Shown here: in pieces, positions 10,046 to 22,897 of the stretch | Layout: each line of letters starts with the position of its first letter | Position numbering within the stretch: the first letter of the stretch is position 1 | Source of the DNA: Lepidurus packardi | Lineage: Eukaryota; Arthropoda; Branchiopoda; Notostraca; Triopsidae | Reading direction: 5' to 3' | NCBI GenBank assembly: GCA_023053545.1 | Contig: JAKZAN010000006.1 | Span: 5,833,001 to 5,897,000, forward strand | DNA length: 64,000 nt | Translations under genes and position numbers: made by a program | Notes under the pieces: generated by a model | What the model saw: only the letters and a program-made list of their open reading frames with translations | What the model was told of the DNA's origin: nothing | Database searches by the model: none

Positions 10046-10220
10046 GGTACCACCGGAGGTGCAGCAGTCCTGCTGGTTGACTCCAACTATGAAAGGATTA
10101 TTGTTTTTAATGTAACGCGCGCCTACAACGTATATCTGAAGAAGTGGTGTAGTGCGCAAACGCACATGGTTCCACCATGGAGGAGAGGGGTCAAACTCTC
10201 CGTGGGCAAATTTTTTCTTC
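10046..10220 (+). mobile_element. tRNA-related SINE, copy 3
   Basis: It starts GGTACCACCGGAGGTGC like copy 1, with A-box region TGGTGTAGTGCGC. The B-box region is GGGGTCAAACTC within a perfect GGAGAG/CTCTCC stem, then GTGGGCA and a T-run. The B box is altered (GTCAAAC for GTTCGAT). The sequence between copies (TGTGTTTTACTTGTT) is also shared, so part of the spread was by tandem duplication. Confidence 0.7.
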
Positions 10221-11050
10221 TACCATGGGATTTTCATGTTTGTCTTTCTCTCCAAACTCCCTGCGGCGCGGTGGTGCTGGTCCCAAAAACACACTTAAAC
10301 GACGAGTAGTCAGAGCTTATACCTTCTGTTTGCTGGTCCGCCATTTCTCTATCAGGGTTGGGAACGTTATGAGCTCGCAAAAAGGAGTACATAAGGCTTG
10401 AAGCGGAGCCTAGTCTTGTAGTCGACCAATATGTAACGTTTTTATTTCCCTCCGTCTCCAGCAAACTTCTACATAGGGTGAGTTTCGACAACTTTTACTC
10501 ATCTCACGGTAACACTGAGGTCCTCGCCGAGCGTCCGAGTTGTTCCTCAAAGCTCATAAATCTGAAGCGCTTATGACAGGCGAGGAGCAAACTTGGTAGA
10601 AGACCTTTTGCGTTCTATGCCGGTGTTCGTATCTCTCTGGGAGCAACAACGTTTTGACTTCCTTGACTCGTCATTTCCCATACTTTTCAGCAACGACAAC
10701 TACCACTAGTTTTTCTGTATAAGTCATGCAAAAGTTCATTTAGTTATACTTCTTTATTTCGCTAGTGTGAAAACTACGCACATAAATTCTATGGGCTGAT
10801 GAGCAAACAATCAAATAACTTTATTACGAAAAAATACAAAAATAAGACAATATAACACCCATGAATATAGATGTATATCATCGATAAATCAATTCAACTC
10901 ATTGACAAACAAATACGTTAAACAGATGCAAAACAATCAATTATTTTCATATTACGTCGTGGACAGGTTTATTCTGCTATGACGTCTCCCGGTTACTTTT
11001 CATATGACGTCATAGCGGCTTAAACAGCTGCCAAGGGGGCTTGGCCATGC
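10221..11050. other. Gene-free spacer
   Basis: No exon or RNA gene is supported. Short overlapping open frames at 10177-10491 overlap SINE copy 3 and have no recognisable domain. Confidence 0.5.
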
Positions 11051-11246
11051 CGGCTCGAGAGCCATTTTTTTCACTTTTGGAGTAAAATAATCCATTCCGG
11101 CTCGAAAGCCATTTTTAGCTGTAATATCGTGCAGCGTTTATTTTTTTCACTTTTGGAGTAAAATAATCCATTCCGGCTCGAAAGCCATTTTTAGCTGTAA
11201 TATCGTGCAGCGTTTATTTGTTTCACTTTTGGAGTAAAATAATCAG
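11051..11246. repeat. Tandem repeat, 76 bp unit, about 2.5 copies
   Basis: The segment CCATTCCGGCTCGAAAGCCA recurs 76 bp later. The unit also contains CACTTTTGGAGTAAAATAAT and AGCTGTAATATCGTGCAGCG. The first partial copy reads GGCTCGAGAGCC, a short palindrome. No function is visible. Confidence 0.9.
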
Positions 11247-11326
11247 CGCCACCAAGCGGTAAGTGGTACCAATAGCTTCATGTTCAATTTATCTCCGAGT
11301 TCCGAAACTGGAGAACCTGTTGTGCT

Positions 11327-11663
11327 GAATCCAGTTTCGCAACGAGCGCCATCTCTTTTCAGACCCTGAACTTCAAAAAGATGCGCGAATTTGAATGTTT
11401 GATCTTTGCTTGTTCCCTTTCCTTAACTAGTCTGGGAGGTTTGAGAATGTATCGTTGACATTATGGACTTTTGTCTGGATCCATTCTTGGAACTGAGAAA
11501 GTTCCTTTACATTGGAAGGTATGGCAATGGCCAACCTTATTTACTGGGTTATTAGGTGAGTTTAGAGCATAGCAACAGGGGGGTAATAAGGTTTTCAAAA
11601 GGCAATTGGATGAAGGTCGTGTTCGGAAAAATTCTGGAGAGGACTACGTACATGAACACGTAC
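11327..11663 (+). repeat. Dispersed/segmental repeat, copy B
   Basis: Colinear partner of 1977-2343. It ends about 250 bp before the orphan S23 exon. No coding capacity or terminal repeats are seen. Confidence 0.8.
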
Positions 11664-11856
11664 TATTCATTAAATATGGTAGCTCTTAATAATCACGTAT
11701 TTAAGACACTTGAAATCAGTTTTCAAAAGATCATAGAAATGCTTCACAATGTGTCGTATATGACGTAATTATTTAGTTATTACTTCAAATCAAGAGAATT
11801 GTTAGGAAACCCAAGCTAATCAATTCTAGGTAGTCTTATAGTTCAGTTCAGCTTAA

Positions 11857-12180
<324 letters not shown>

Positions 12181-12643
12181 GGGGTCAATTGGACTAATAC
12201 ATCTCTTGTCCACAAACTTAAAGTTGTCTCGATTAGACTTACTACGATTGAGTTGTCCAAATGTTCTTATTTAGCAACTAGTAATTTTTCAATAAGGGCA
12301 CGTGAAAGGATTCCAACGTATTCCTAAATGACTGATTGAGCCGGTGGATTCGACGCTAATGATAGGTTTTATTTGTTTCATTATATTCGTACCGGGCAAA
12401 CAAAGGGAACAGTATACAGTGATACGTGAACTGGGATAAGGTGTTTGTGTACATATTAATAGAGTACGTACATTGTACGCGAATTAAAACTTAGGCAGGC
12501 AATACATTGCCTTTTTAGGAATCGATGCTAATTTTTTCAACACAACAGTTCATTCACTTGAGCCCTTAGGTGGTTAGATAGAGTGAATGTGAAGGAATGC
12601 ATTAAAACTTCATCACAAGATTTAGTTACAAAGCCATTAAAGC
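12181..12643. other. Spacer and 3' flank of the SLC34 gene
   Basis: No exon is seen. It probably holds the 3' UTR of the minus-strand SLC34-like gene. Confidence 0.5.
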
Positions 12644-14963
12644 TTATTCTCTAAACACAGGGTTCTCGTTACCCGTGCTCAGATCGAACTTATCTTTCCT
12701 GCTCCGAATTGGAAGCGTTTTGCCACTGCTCCTGCTGCTTTGACTGCTTCCACTACTCCAGGAACCGTCACTTTTCTTAGCGCAACAGTGAAACCGAGTG
12801 ATGAAATTGTCGGCTGGTTGTAAAGAACGCATCCATAGCGGTAGACATTTCCACGTTTTCAAAACTGGCGGTAGAACTTTTGGCATTTTTTTCTGCAACA
12901 AGCTAATTACAACCACGACAATCACCACGATAAGAACAGGGATCCCAATAATAGCAAGTACTAAGTTTCCAGCAATGGACAACCCTAGTATAACGCCAGG
13001 GAGGACAAAGAACATACTAATTAAATAGGCTACGGAAAACCACCGGTATTTAGCCGTGGTTTCTCCCAGAAATTTGGCCATTCCGATAGGGAACCGGGTG
13101 AACGGGATTGGGTAGAAGAGCAGGATTCCCGTTAGATTGAAAAAGAAATGACAGAGTGAAATCTGCAGCGTATACTTGATGCGCGTCGGATCTGCTGCGA
13201 GCGCTGCAATAAGGCTAGTCGTTGTTGTGCCCATGTTAGAGCCTAGGGTCAAAGGGTATACACGGTCGAGCGTTATTACTCCTACTCCAACTAGTGGCGT
13301 CAATGTTGACGTGAAAACAGAGCTGGATTGCACGAGGAAAGTCATTACGGCTCCTACGATCATAGCCAGATAACCAGTTAACCAAGGAACGTAAGGAATT
13401 TTTGCGTTAATGACTCTCTTAATCATATGGGCGATCTGACCTGTAAAAAAACAAAGGAACGCATCAGCACCCATAAAAAATCTACGAATTCAAGGGCAAG
13501 TGTACCTTTCAGCATAGAATTAAGAACTTTAACAATGCTGATGAGGCACCCACAAAGCAGGAACAGTGAGATAGCTAGCAGTATAAGACCAACAGACGAA
13601 TCAGACAATCCGGTATCCGAAAAGAGGAACTTACCTACAAAAGACTATTAAAGCATACTCATATGGGTAAACGTGCTCTCCTACATCGAACGACCTGTTC
13701 CCCTTCATAACACTGTTTGATTAACGATGAATTCACGTACTGGGTGTCGTTGGGGTTGGACCAACTTTCTAAAACTTTCTTGTCGATCTAGGGTAAGCAG
13801 TAAAAGTAACTTCTTGTTTTCCCTACCCAAGATAACCGAATGATACCTGGATTATAAGCTTGATGAAAGGTTCCGTGATCACACTCAAGGTTTTAAGCTC
13901 GCCTCCTTCCGCTTGAGTCACGTTGATGCTTTTGGTAACTGCATCACTGATAAATTCCAAGTACCCCATCCCAAATGCCTCGCCTGTTATACAAAAAGAC
14001 TATAATGACGAAAGCTAATTTTTATTAGTGAAACCCAACTTGTAATTAACTCCAACGGAAAGAGCACAATGACGCTAAGCCAGTTAAACATGTCATGAAC
14101 GGTGGCCGCAGCGAAAGCTCGGCGAAATTCATTTCGGTCGCCCATTTGCGATAAGGAAACGATGGTATTCGTCACGGAAGTACCGATGTTGGACCCCATG
14201 ATGATAGGAATTGCAAGTTTGACGGTTAAAACTAGAAATTATAAAGTTAGATTTTAATAGTGCAGGAAAAAACAGCTCTTCGCTTACATCCGGCTGCGAC
14301 CATGCTGACTACAATTGACGTCGACGTGGAGGAGCTCTGTACCAACACCGTAGTTAAAATGCCAATCATGACTCCTACCACTGGGTTCGCTAGTAGCGTG
14401 CCTTGCTGAAAAATCTCTCCTACAATAAGGGTGTGAAATTATCGCACAACCGAAAAGCTAATAGGTTTACTAACCAGCCGTTCTTCCGCCCACAAGTCGA
14501 AAAGAAATTGACAACAATTCCAATGAGCACACGAATAAATAGAGGAAGCTTAATAAAGCTACACCTTTCGCAAAAGACAGCGCGACCCGGAAACATTTCC
14601 CTGTGGTATCCAAATCTATGAAAACAAATAGTCATGGTCTGGTTGTCAAGAATTTAGCACATTAGACAATACCTTTCCACTTAACAGAATCACCGACCAA
14701 CTCTGGTAGTGCCCACGGGTCGACCACTTCTACGTTACGATCGGCGTTAACTGCATGTCCTTTCTCTTCATCTTGGACGCTCGAAGGGGAAAAGGCAGTT
14801 TCGTCTGCCAACTGCAACATCGCAAATAGCAAAAAAGATTTGAACTAGCACCGAAAACTATTGATTGTTTGGCCTCGAAACTTACCTCACCATTTGCGCC
14901 ATTAGCACCGTTTACTCGATTGCTACTAAAGGTCGTCGGGGTGGGTAGAATAGCCTGTGTCAT
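12644..14963 (-). CDS. SLC34A: SLC34 family sodium-dependent phosphate cotransporter
   Basis: Nine exons (14963-14886, 14811-14673, 14615-14475, 14419-14288, 14231-14040, 13983-13847, 13787-13685, 13634-13506, 13440-12644) give 615 residues, close to the 600-690 of NaPi-II. Family marks in order: [36 protein letters not shown]; first QSSS repeat ([14 protein letters not shown], about residue 147); [15 protein letters not shown] and [26 protein letters not shown]; second repeat [12 protein letters not shown] (about 388) and [11 protein letters not shown]; then TM helices and a Ser-rich, basic cytosolic tail ending NPVFRE. The two inverted QSSS repeats form the Na+/phosphate site in this family, and both are intact. 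The variable exon 13787-13685 forms the extracellular loop (NDT and NSS glycosylation sequons). It imports inorganic phosphate across the plasma membrane. Confidence 0.95.
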
Positions 14964-16244
14964 CTCTCCGGCCTATACTCTAAACACTTAGGAGCGGAAT
15001 TATGCAACGGAGTGGTCTTCTCACTGATGTTACAGCCACTTCACTACGAGATATTATGCTCCACACACCAAATACCTACAATTGATGTGAGGAAACGTGC
15101 CACCTTTTCAGGTAGATGAAAAGACCAACCGCAGCTCCTGATTGGTTCAAAGTCCAGGACAAAAGCTTCGTCAACGTACAACACGCTACAACCATGCAGT
15201 CGCGTGGGAAGAAAAAATTCCCCGTCCGATTCAAATTCAGGTGGTTTCTCTTACTACTTTCGTGAGATAAGTTATGAGTAAAAAACAAACACAATTAGGA
15301 AATAATGCCTGCAGCTATTTTAAATAGTCGAAAAATGAACTCGTATGGTAAAAATGAACTTTGAAAAAGTACGTAAGACCCTAAATCGCCTAAACGCCTT
15401 TGAGTAGTAGAATAGGACTGAAAGTAAGCGAATGGGACTTACTTGTCCTTGTCCTGGAAAACTGTTGCGTGCCGATTTCATACGTGTGCTAGCATCCCAT
15501 ATAACGAAATCATAGCATCAATGGGACCAACCAATACAAAGGTAGAAAATAAATTTTGTCAAGGTCACAACACTAGCCATATACGCTGTCAAAACACGAA
15601 TTTCAATTAAAGTTGAAATAAAATACACAGAAAATACAAAACAAACCCAAACCGGTAGTTTAACCTTCATGCTGGTTTTAGATTATGTAATGTTGCTAGA
15701 GGTTACATACTAAAGTGGACCTTGGTTTGTGAAATATGATGCGATTTAGATATATACTTCTTGCATTCAAGGATTGAGACTTCGTGTAAGCCTCATTTAT
15801 GCTTGAACGTTTTATCAGGTGATGTTAATACCCGTAAAACTAGAGTACTATTACCGGATTTGCCGTAGGCTTACCGTTAATCTAAACGAATGGTTTCACG
15901 TGGTTTTGTAAGATTATCACGTGCTCTCTATTGTCTTCAATTTACTGGCTACTTTGAGCGTAATCACGTACGGCTTTAATTACGTGTTCATGTAAGTTAT
16001 ATATAATCCAACCGCTCTATCTAATCATACCAGACCGCTTCCGAAGAATCCTAAAATAGAGAAATGCCACTTGCATTTGGCGAGTGATTCCAATTTGGTT
16101 GAATATCTGGTGTTTTTATTAACAAATGAAAATGATGAAACTACAGAAACATATGTCGACCTTGCATCTTATTCAATGTCGTATGCTCGTATGAAATAAA
16201 ATAAAGTGAACAAAGGTATCGTGGTAAGATTATAAAGAATTTAA
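14964..16244. other. Gene-free region between SLC34 and HGSNAT
   Basis: AT-rich, with no exon or RNA gene supported. It should include the SLC34 promoter at its left end and the HGSNAT 3' UTR at its right end. Confidence 0.5.
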
Positions 16245-18852
16245 TTAAATAGACAGAAACATTTTTTTACGGTAAAGGATAAAGGAAATTATTATCCATA
16301 GCACCGTTCCTGTCGCGTTCATGAAAAGATGGGCAGCATGAGTTTCTGGGGTTGGGGACCAACTCCAAGGAAACATGTCTCGTGTTATTTCGTGACCGAC
16401 GTACAAAACAATTGGATTGGTACCTAATCAAAACCGTACATTTCTATAATTAAACGCTCTTAGTACTTTTTTTTTTTACCGGGATAGCGAATAGGAGCTC
16501 CGGACCATAACTTGCACACATCAATAATAGTGTAGAAAAGGGCCATTAAAATGAACGCAATACTGGACGTTACAAGCACGAAAGATAAGGACCACAAATT
16601 TTTGTTCACTGGAATGATTCCTTCCTCCTTGCTAAAGCCACACAAGGTTCCTCCGATCAACCCCTAATATAAGCAAACAATGTTACAAAAGATGCCTAAC
16701 TAATAATAAACAACATAAAAACTTACATAGAAGATTCCGCAAATTATCCATCTATAAATACGCTCACGATTCGACTGGTAGGTCAAAAGAATCCTACCCG
16801 CTTGGACTCCCAAATACACAACGAAGACTGAATTGAAAGACCCCAAAAAACCTAAAATAATCGAATGTTGCTGAAAATCTCAACAGCTGACATTTGGTCG
16901 TACCTTCCGGGTCATAAGGTTCGCGAGTCCCATAAACGTTACTACAAGTAGGCCTTTGGTAAATGTGGTTAGGTCCAAACAGTTGTTTGTCAATATAACC
17001 GGCTGCGCCACCAGTGCAACGGCTGTAACCAGCCTGGTCGTGCAGTCCTCCCGGTCCTAAGTATCCCCTGTCAAAAAAACAAAGATAAACGAGAAGGCTA
17101 GAAAGGGAACTCGAGAAGACATTCTTACGTTGGGCAACCAGGAATGGGGAGCAAGAAGGAGACTAACGTATGGCACGCCACCAAGAGTAGAACAATCGCC
17201 CACTGTGCCCAGGCGGCAATCAAATCACGTACGAAAGCCCATCGCTGAAATTATACATATTTAATGGAAAAAGATACAGCAAAGCATTCAGAACTTACTC
17301 TGTAGACATCTTCTGCATGAGATAACCAGGCTTCTAAGGAGCCGACTATGAAATAAGACAAAGCGAAGCGTTGCAAGACACCGGGAATGCGCAAAGTAGA
17401 CAAGTCATTCTTGCCATCCGTGTTCAGGATTACGCCAAGCGCAAATAAAATGGCTGACCTCCTGGTCACACTGCCAAGTATTTGATACCGAGGTTTTGCT
17501 CTTCTTAATTGCGATCGCATAGAGATGGCCAAACTAACTCCCATAACCCACATAAACCTATCAATGAAATTTTCCTGAAACGGTTTTAACTACAGTCTTC
17601 ATGCAGAAATACCATGGGAAGACGACATCAGCAATGGTCAATCCATTCCAAGGAGCATGCTTGAAAATCCAGTACTTTCCTCCCCCATAATCGACAAATA
17701 TCATCAGAATGACTGAAAGACTGACGTCAAGATCTAAGTAAGTAAACCTACGTTTTTAATTGTTTTTAGTGGTTCTTACCCCCGCAATGCATCTAATGAG
17801 CGGACACGTCGTACCGTCGGAGGACGCGTAGGCTGACCAACTGGCCGAACCAAAGGCGTGGTTTCCGATGGAGACGCAGACTGTATGTTGGACTACAGAG
17901 TGAAAAAACGTCTTATATTCTATAATGATAATAGCTAGAAACGCTCATTGCTAAAATCAATAACAATAATATACAGCTTTTGTGATCGTTCAAACTTACA
18001 TTTTCTATCTCGTTTGATCTTACCCATCTCCAAAAAATTCGCCGGTCCCTTAGGATGCACAAGAAACCCCACATTATCACAGTGCAAAGGAAAATTAAAC
18101 TCATCCAAAGCAGGGCTAGAAAATGGGAAAAAAGGATTTTCGTTTCATGCAGAAATACCTAGGCTGTGTGGGCTTACGGTAATATATATTGGCCGGTCGA
18201 ATCACGTTTTCGAGAACGGAGCAAGAGGTATCTGAAGCATTTATCCTGTACAAACCATACTCGCCAAAGTGATGCGAAAACCTGCAATATAAACGTAAAT
18301 ACAGACTATCTATCTAGGATCAATAATAGATAGTTTTTTGCTTTGCTGATAGTAAAAACTTATTGCTACCTGCAGACTCCTTTTCCATGAATTGTTAAGT
18401 ACAGCAGCGAGCTGTATGTGGTATTCATAACTAGACTGATAGTTTGGCCAGGGATGACCTTGGCTATTTTCCATAGGGGGCACTATGAAAAATATCATAA
18501 CTTGCTTGACCGATGTAGCGAAATTTGTAAGTAGTTTACCCCATAACACTCGGAAGACTGGCTCCAAATATCAAAGGTGGAATTTTTTCCTTCGTGTTGT
18601 AACTGCAGGCAAGCCTCATCCAACTTTAACAAAGTTGCTGACGTAGAACCATTGCACCAAATACGTTCTTCCATGTCATATGATGACATAAATTCCCAAG
18701 ACGTAGGCAAAGAGTGGAAATACAAGGGGGCTGCTCCAGCTATCAAGAGTGAACTGTATTACAAAGATAAATAACAGTTTATTTAATCAAGGTTTACCAA
18801 CTAGCACCACTAATAGAGCTACCCGAAGTCCACAAATCTCTTCACGATTCAT
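16245..18852 (-). CDS. HGSNAT: Heparan-alpha-glucosaminide N-acetyltransferase
   Basis: Thirteen exons (18852-18798, 18739-18540, 18482-18370, 18281-18178, 18115-18000, 17892-17780, 17720-17613, 17557-17299, 17244-17129, 17067-16904, 16851-16727, 16663-16480, 16423-16245) give 611 residues. Signal peptide [20 protein letters not shown]; lumenal domain with LKLDEACL and FGEYGLYRI; then [29 protein letters not shown] (the His of FKHAPWNG, about residue 255, corresponds to the acetylated catalytic His), VRIPGVLQR-like [45 protein letters not shown] and C-terminal [16 protein letters not shown]. In the family this lysosomal enzyme moves an acetyl group from cytosolic acetyl-CoA to terminal glucosamine of heparan sulfate. 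All key motifs are intact. Confidence 0.96.
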
Positions 18853-20566
18853 TTACATATAAAAACAGTATTTCGAGTTTATGAATAGCATTAAATAAGT
18901 CCGGTCCCCAGTTAAAATGCATAAGAAAACCCAGAAACGATTTCAAAACAAGGCGTTTCGAAAACCGGTCAGACGAAACAAAATAACAACAATGATTCGT
19001 CCCAAGTTCAGCATCTCCCCGAATTCGAACTAGGGCAGCCCAAGTTCGAGCTTGGGCAGCAATATTTGACAAGACCTCCATAAACTACAGGGGTTTTGCA
19101 AGCGAAAATACCAAAACAATTATTTCTTTTAGTTACCTTTACTTCGGCATCTTCATCTTCGCATCAGTTACACAATTTAAATATTTATCTTCGAAGTTTT
19201 ACATGACACGCCTTGTTCACAAGGGAGTGTAGAATACTGCAACTTGGAGGCGTTCCATGTAGGAGGAGCTGCTTTGAACTGCTTTTTCCGCCATTTCGCG
19301 ATTTTCGCTTCCATCGCTCTGGGATTTTAAAAGAACTGGCTTCTATGGGGACTGCCATGATTCGTGGTGGACGTGTGGGAGTTCGTTGGTGGCCTCCAAA
19401 CATACGAAAGATGGCTGCCGAGTCGGAAGAGTTGTAATCCAAGCTTCTTGACAAGGAACTCTAGCGTGATTCGGGCGGAGTGAGAATACTAATTTAGCCA
19501 TAATAACTTAGGTTTACGCCAGTATATTTAGAGTTTTGACAATTTCTAAGTTGGTAACCCACGCTTTTCGTGCTTTAAAGGTGTAGAACGTTGGATTTCA
19601 AATATGACCAAAACAAAATACCAACGCAGGTTCTGTCCGCGAGCGTTAAGCAACACGTTGGTAAAGATAAACACTTTGGGGCGCAAAAGCTGTTCCATTT
19701 AACGGTACAGAGCATCCGCCGACAGGCATCACAGCATATGGAGTGCACGGTACTGGATGGAACGCCTTGTGCTCACGGCCTTCGCACAAAGCAACTACTC
19801 TTGAATGGGGAAACATTGTTCGCATATAAATATGACCGGGTTACCGACCAACCACTTATGTACTACCATGTAGTCCGTTACGTTGGTAGCAGCACGACAC
19901 GATAAAAAAGAATCTGATTATTCGTACGTGACACCCATTATTACAAGCTCTATTTTAAAAGATAAACGCAAGTAACAGCGGTTAATAAGGACATGTTGTC
20001 GTAATGCAGGGATGAATGTAATACTTAAAGCGAATGAAGTCTCTATGTCGCGAACGACTGGAAGAGTATGTAATGTCTTGGACATGAATATCTTAATTGG
20101 ACGTGGTATGTCGAAAAAAAACATCTATTGTTAGAAAAGACCATGCGCGATAATATAATGCAATCAAGTGACTAAACTAAGTTAAGAAATAAGTTGCTAT
20201 TAAACACAAGAAGAAATACGTTGAATTACAGAAACATACATTTTTAAAAATAAGACATTAAAGTAATTTCTGTTGAATAAAAACACATTGTTTCGGGCAA
20301 AAGTCATGGCATGGCACAAGCTCGCTAAAATATAGCCCGATCCCCACGCTTCGTTTGAACTGAATGCCTGGTACTCTATCGCCTCAGTCGTTCAGAGTTA
20401 TCCAGTTGTACCTGTAAATTTAAATGTGCCAAAAATATCTGTAAGATATAGGGTAACAAGATATCTCCACAAATGGTACAACAATCCGACCACGAAGTAT
20501 GACTCAGCTGTGAAGCTAATAAAAAACTAGGGAACAATTACAAAAATGGTGGAAAGGTGGGTTCCT
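18853..20566. other. Mostly gene-free region with two unresolved ORFs
   Basis: A minus-strand frame at 19185-19454 (IFRMFGGHQRTPTRPPRIMA...) and a plus-strand frame at 19591-19905 (KQHVGKDKHFGAQKLFHLTV...) are open but match nothing I recognise. The second has no ATG for its first 50 codons. Either could be an exon or chance. Near 19020-19070 there are short direct repeats of AGTTCGA-CTTGGGCAGC. The HGSNAT promoter should lie at the left end. Confidence 0.4.
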
Positions 20567-22818
20567 TTAACCAGTTATTGAAAGCGTAGTATTTGCATCT
20601 CGAGGAAATTTTTTCGGGGTGTGACTTTCTCCTAGGGGAAGAATATTGCTACTATTTAGCTTTCTTTTAATATTTTCCCTGTCTATTTCTATGGAGAAAG
20701 TAGTATTCAATTTAGAAACTGAAGCTATTTGAGTGGGTATTGTCTGCGACGAAAAATCTCTATTTTTTCCAACGAATGTGCTATTGTCCTTCAGAGCACT
20801 CGTCAAGACTTCCGCTTTGGGCGTAGCCTTAATTACGCTGGGATACGCATTTGCCACAAGCGCCTTGGCAGAAGACAGCGGGTTGAACAAGGAGGATAGG
20901 TTAGTTTCCAGTGGGTGCCACTCTTGAAGACCATGTCCAATTAAAGGAGAATACCGAATTGCCTTGCCGCGCTGTGTTGTGTTGCTTGTCTGTAAAGTAG
21001 TAAGGGGTATAACTTGCTTTTGCTGCTTGGCGTACTGCACAAGAACTTCTGAATAAGAAGATGCTTGATCTGAATAGCCAGAATTCGATACAACATTGCT
21101 TGCAGTATTGGAGCTATAAATAGAAAGGGGTAGAGGTTGCTGGGCAACTCCTGAATACGTATTCTGATTGCCCCCATAATCAATAATTGAATTTTGAGCT
21201 GGTGGTGGTGCAACCGCTCCGATTGCGGGAGCAGGGATCGGCGCTAATTGGGGCTGCTGGAGGTCGCTAGCATAGGAAATAGAATTAGAACTAAGCGGGG
21301 GGTAAGCCGGGCCTGTGTTGGTTCCACTGCTGTAGGATGCGACGTCCTGGACTGGTGTGTAAACTGCTGTATCCGATTGAATTGCTGGGACAGTTTGAGA
21401 AGCGTAAGACCCACTTCCTACTACCGAACTCCCACCACTGCTATACAATGATTGGGAATCATAAACCGAACCAGTGTTAGTTTGCGAGGCGGTGTTATAG
21501 GAATTGGCTGAAGAGCCACCCGTATCTAAATACCGTATAAATGTTAGTTTAAACAAAAATAGCCAAAAGTAAAAATGGTACCAACTTACCATAGCTTGGT
21601 TGTGGTACTTGTAAACCACTATTATAGCCGCCTCCTGTGCTACCGTAATTGGAACCTGAGGAAGTCTGAGGAACACCATATGACCCAGAAGGATTTGACG
21701 GAGGTGCTCCATAGGATCCAGCTAGCGTTGATTGTGGAGTTCCATACGATCCAGACGGGCTTGAATGGGGGACTCCGTAGGATGAAGGAGGTTGACCATA
21801 GGAAGTTGAAGGTCCTTTAGATTTGGACTTAGATTTCGAAGGTGTTCCATAGCTTGAAGAGGGTTTTTTAGGCGTTCCATAACTTCCTGATGGTTTGCTA
21901 GGAGCTCCGTACGACGACGTAGGCTTCTTGCCAGCTTTTCCTTTGCCCTGGCTGGGGACTCCATACTGGGAACTTGGTCTCGGAGCTCCATAACTACTAC
22001 CTCCTCCACCCCCACCTTTTCCTTTCCCTTTGCCACCTGAAGACGGACCAGGGTAGCCTCCTGAGGGTCCAGGATAGCTACCTTCACTGCCTTTCGTATC
22101 CAACTCCCTCAGTTTTTGACCAATACTCGCTATAGCATGCCCTTTAGAAACTATCAATTGGCCAATGCCTTCCAATATTTTCCCTTTTAAGCCAAAAATA
22201 GCTCCGAAAATGGACTTGAAGTCAATCCCTCCCTAGAAAAGCGTTTGATAATAATTTCACTGTTAATGCAGGATTCGCGAAAGAGATTCGTACCTTAGAA
22301 GATGAACCTTGATTTCCATAGTCATCATAAGAGTCGTATCCATAGTCACTTCCTCCGCTCGATGAATAGCCCGAGTCGCCGGAGTAACCACTCCCGCCTC
22401 CGCCAGCCTGCGAGTTGGAATAGCCTGCTCCTCCACCTCCACCGCTATTAGTGGAATAAGATGCTCCAATTGTACCATGTCCGGCCTGAGTACCACCACC
22501 TCCTGTCTGAGTACTGGCATAGCCTGATCCTCCGCCAGTATCCGTCGAGTAACTTTGTCCGCCCGCGCCATGTACACCATGATGTCCACCTCCAGTATCT
22601 CTTTTCGTTTTTGCGCTGGCACAAGCAAACGAAATGAAGCTGATGAGCAGAATACCAGACACTATCTGGCCAATGCACTGCAATATGCATAAACTGAAAA
22701 TTAATCTTGTCAACCACGACCATATTTATGACACTTGACAATATTTCTAAGATATTAGAAAATTATCGGCGCACTGATTTAACATTTATTGAAATGGTCA
22801 CTTAAACTATACCTTCAT
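20567..22818 (-). CDS. Secreted Gly/Ser/Tyr-rich resilin-like protein
   Basis: Four exons (22818-22813, 22677-22294, 22232-21590, 21525-20567) give 663 residues. The first coding exon is only ATG AAG; splicing yields the signal peptide MKCIGQIVSGILLISFISFA. Three repeat blocks follow: residues about 30-125 rich in GGG with SGYS and QTGGG; about 175-345 with many SSYG[AV]P / SGSYGTP units interspersed with KSKSK and GKGKGGG; and about 345-560 rich in SYA, YSS and NTG, with a proline-rich stretch. The C-terminus (about 560-663) is non-repetitive and charged. SYGAP-type units are the elastic repeat of insect pro-resilin, but no Rebers-Riddiford chitin-binding domain is seen. Probably a cuticle or silk-like structural protein (inferred). 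Not a named gene to me. Confidence 0.82.
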
Positions 22819-22889
22819 ATTTTCAGCTCGGAGACTCCGTGTCACCAGGGTATAAGCAATCTAAGTAACTTGTTCTTCCTTTCGCATTG

Positions 22890-22897
22890 CTTATATA
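22890..22897 (-). promoter_or_regulatory. TATA box of the resilin-like gene
   Basis: TATATAAG on the minus strand, 72 bp upstream of the start codon at 22818. This predicts a start of transcription near 22865 and a short 5' UTR. Confidence 0.65.

Noticed and set aside
19591-19905. Coding exon on plus strand
   Set aside because: No ATG for the first 50 codons, no recognised family and no partner exons; left as unresolved.
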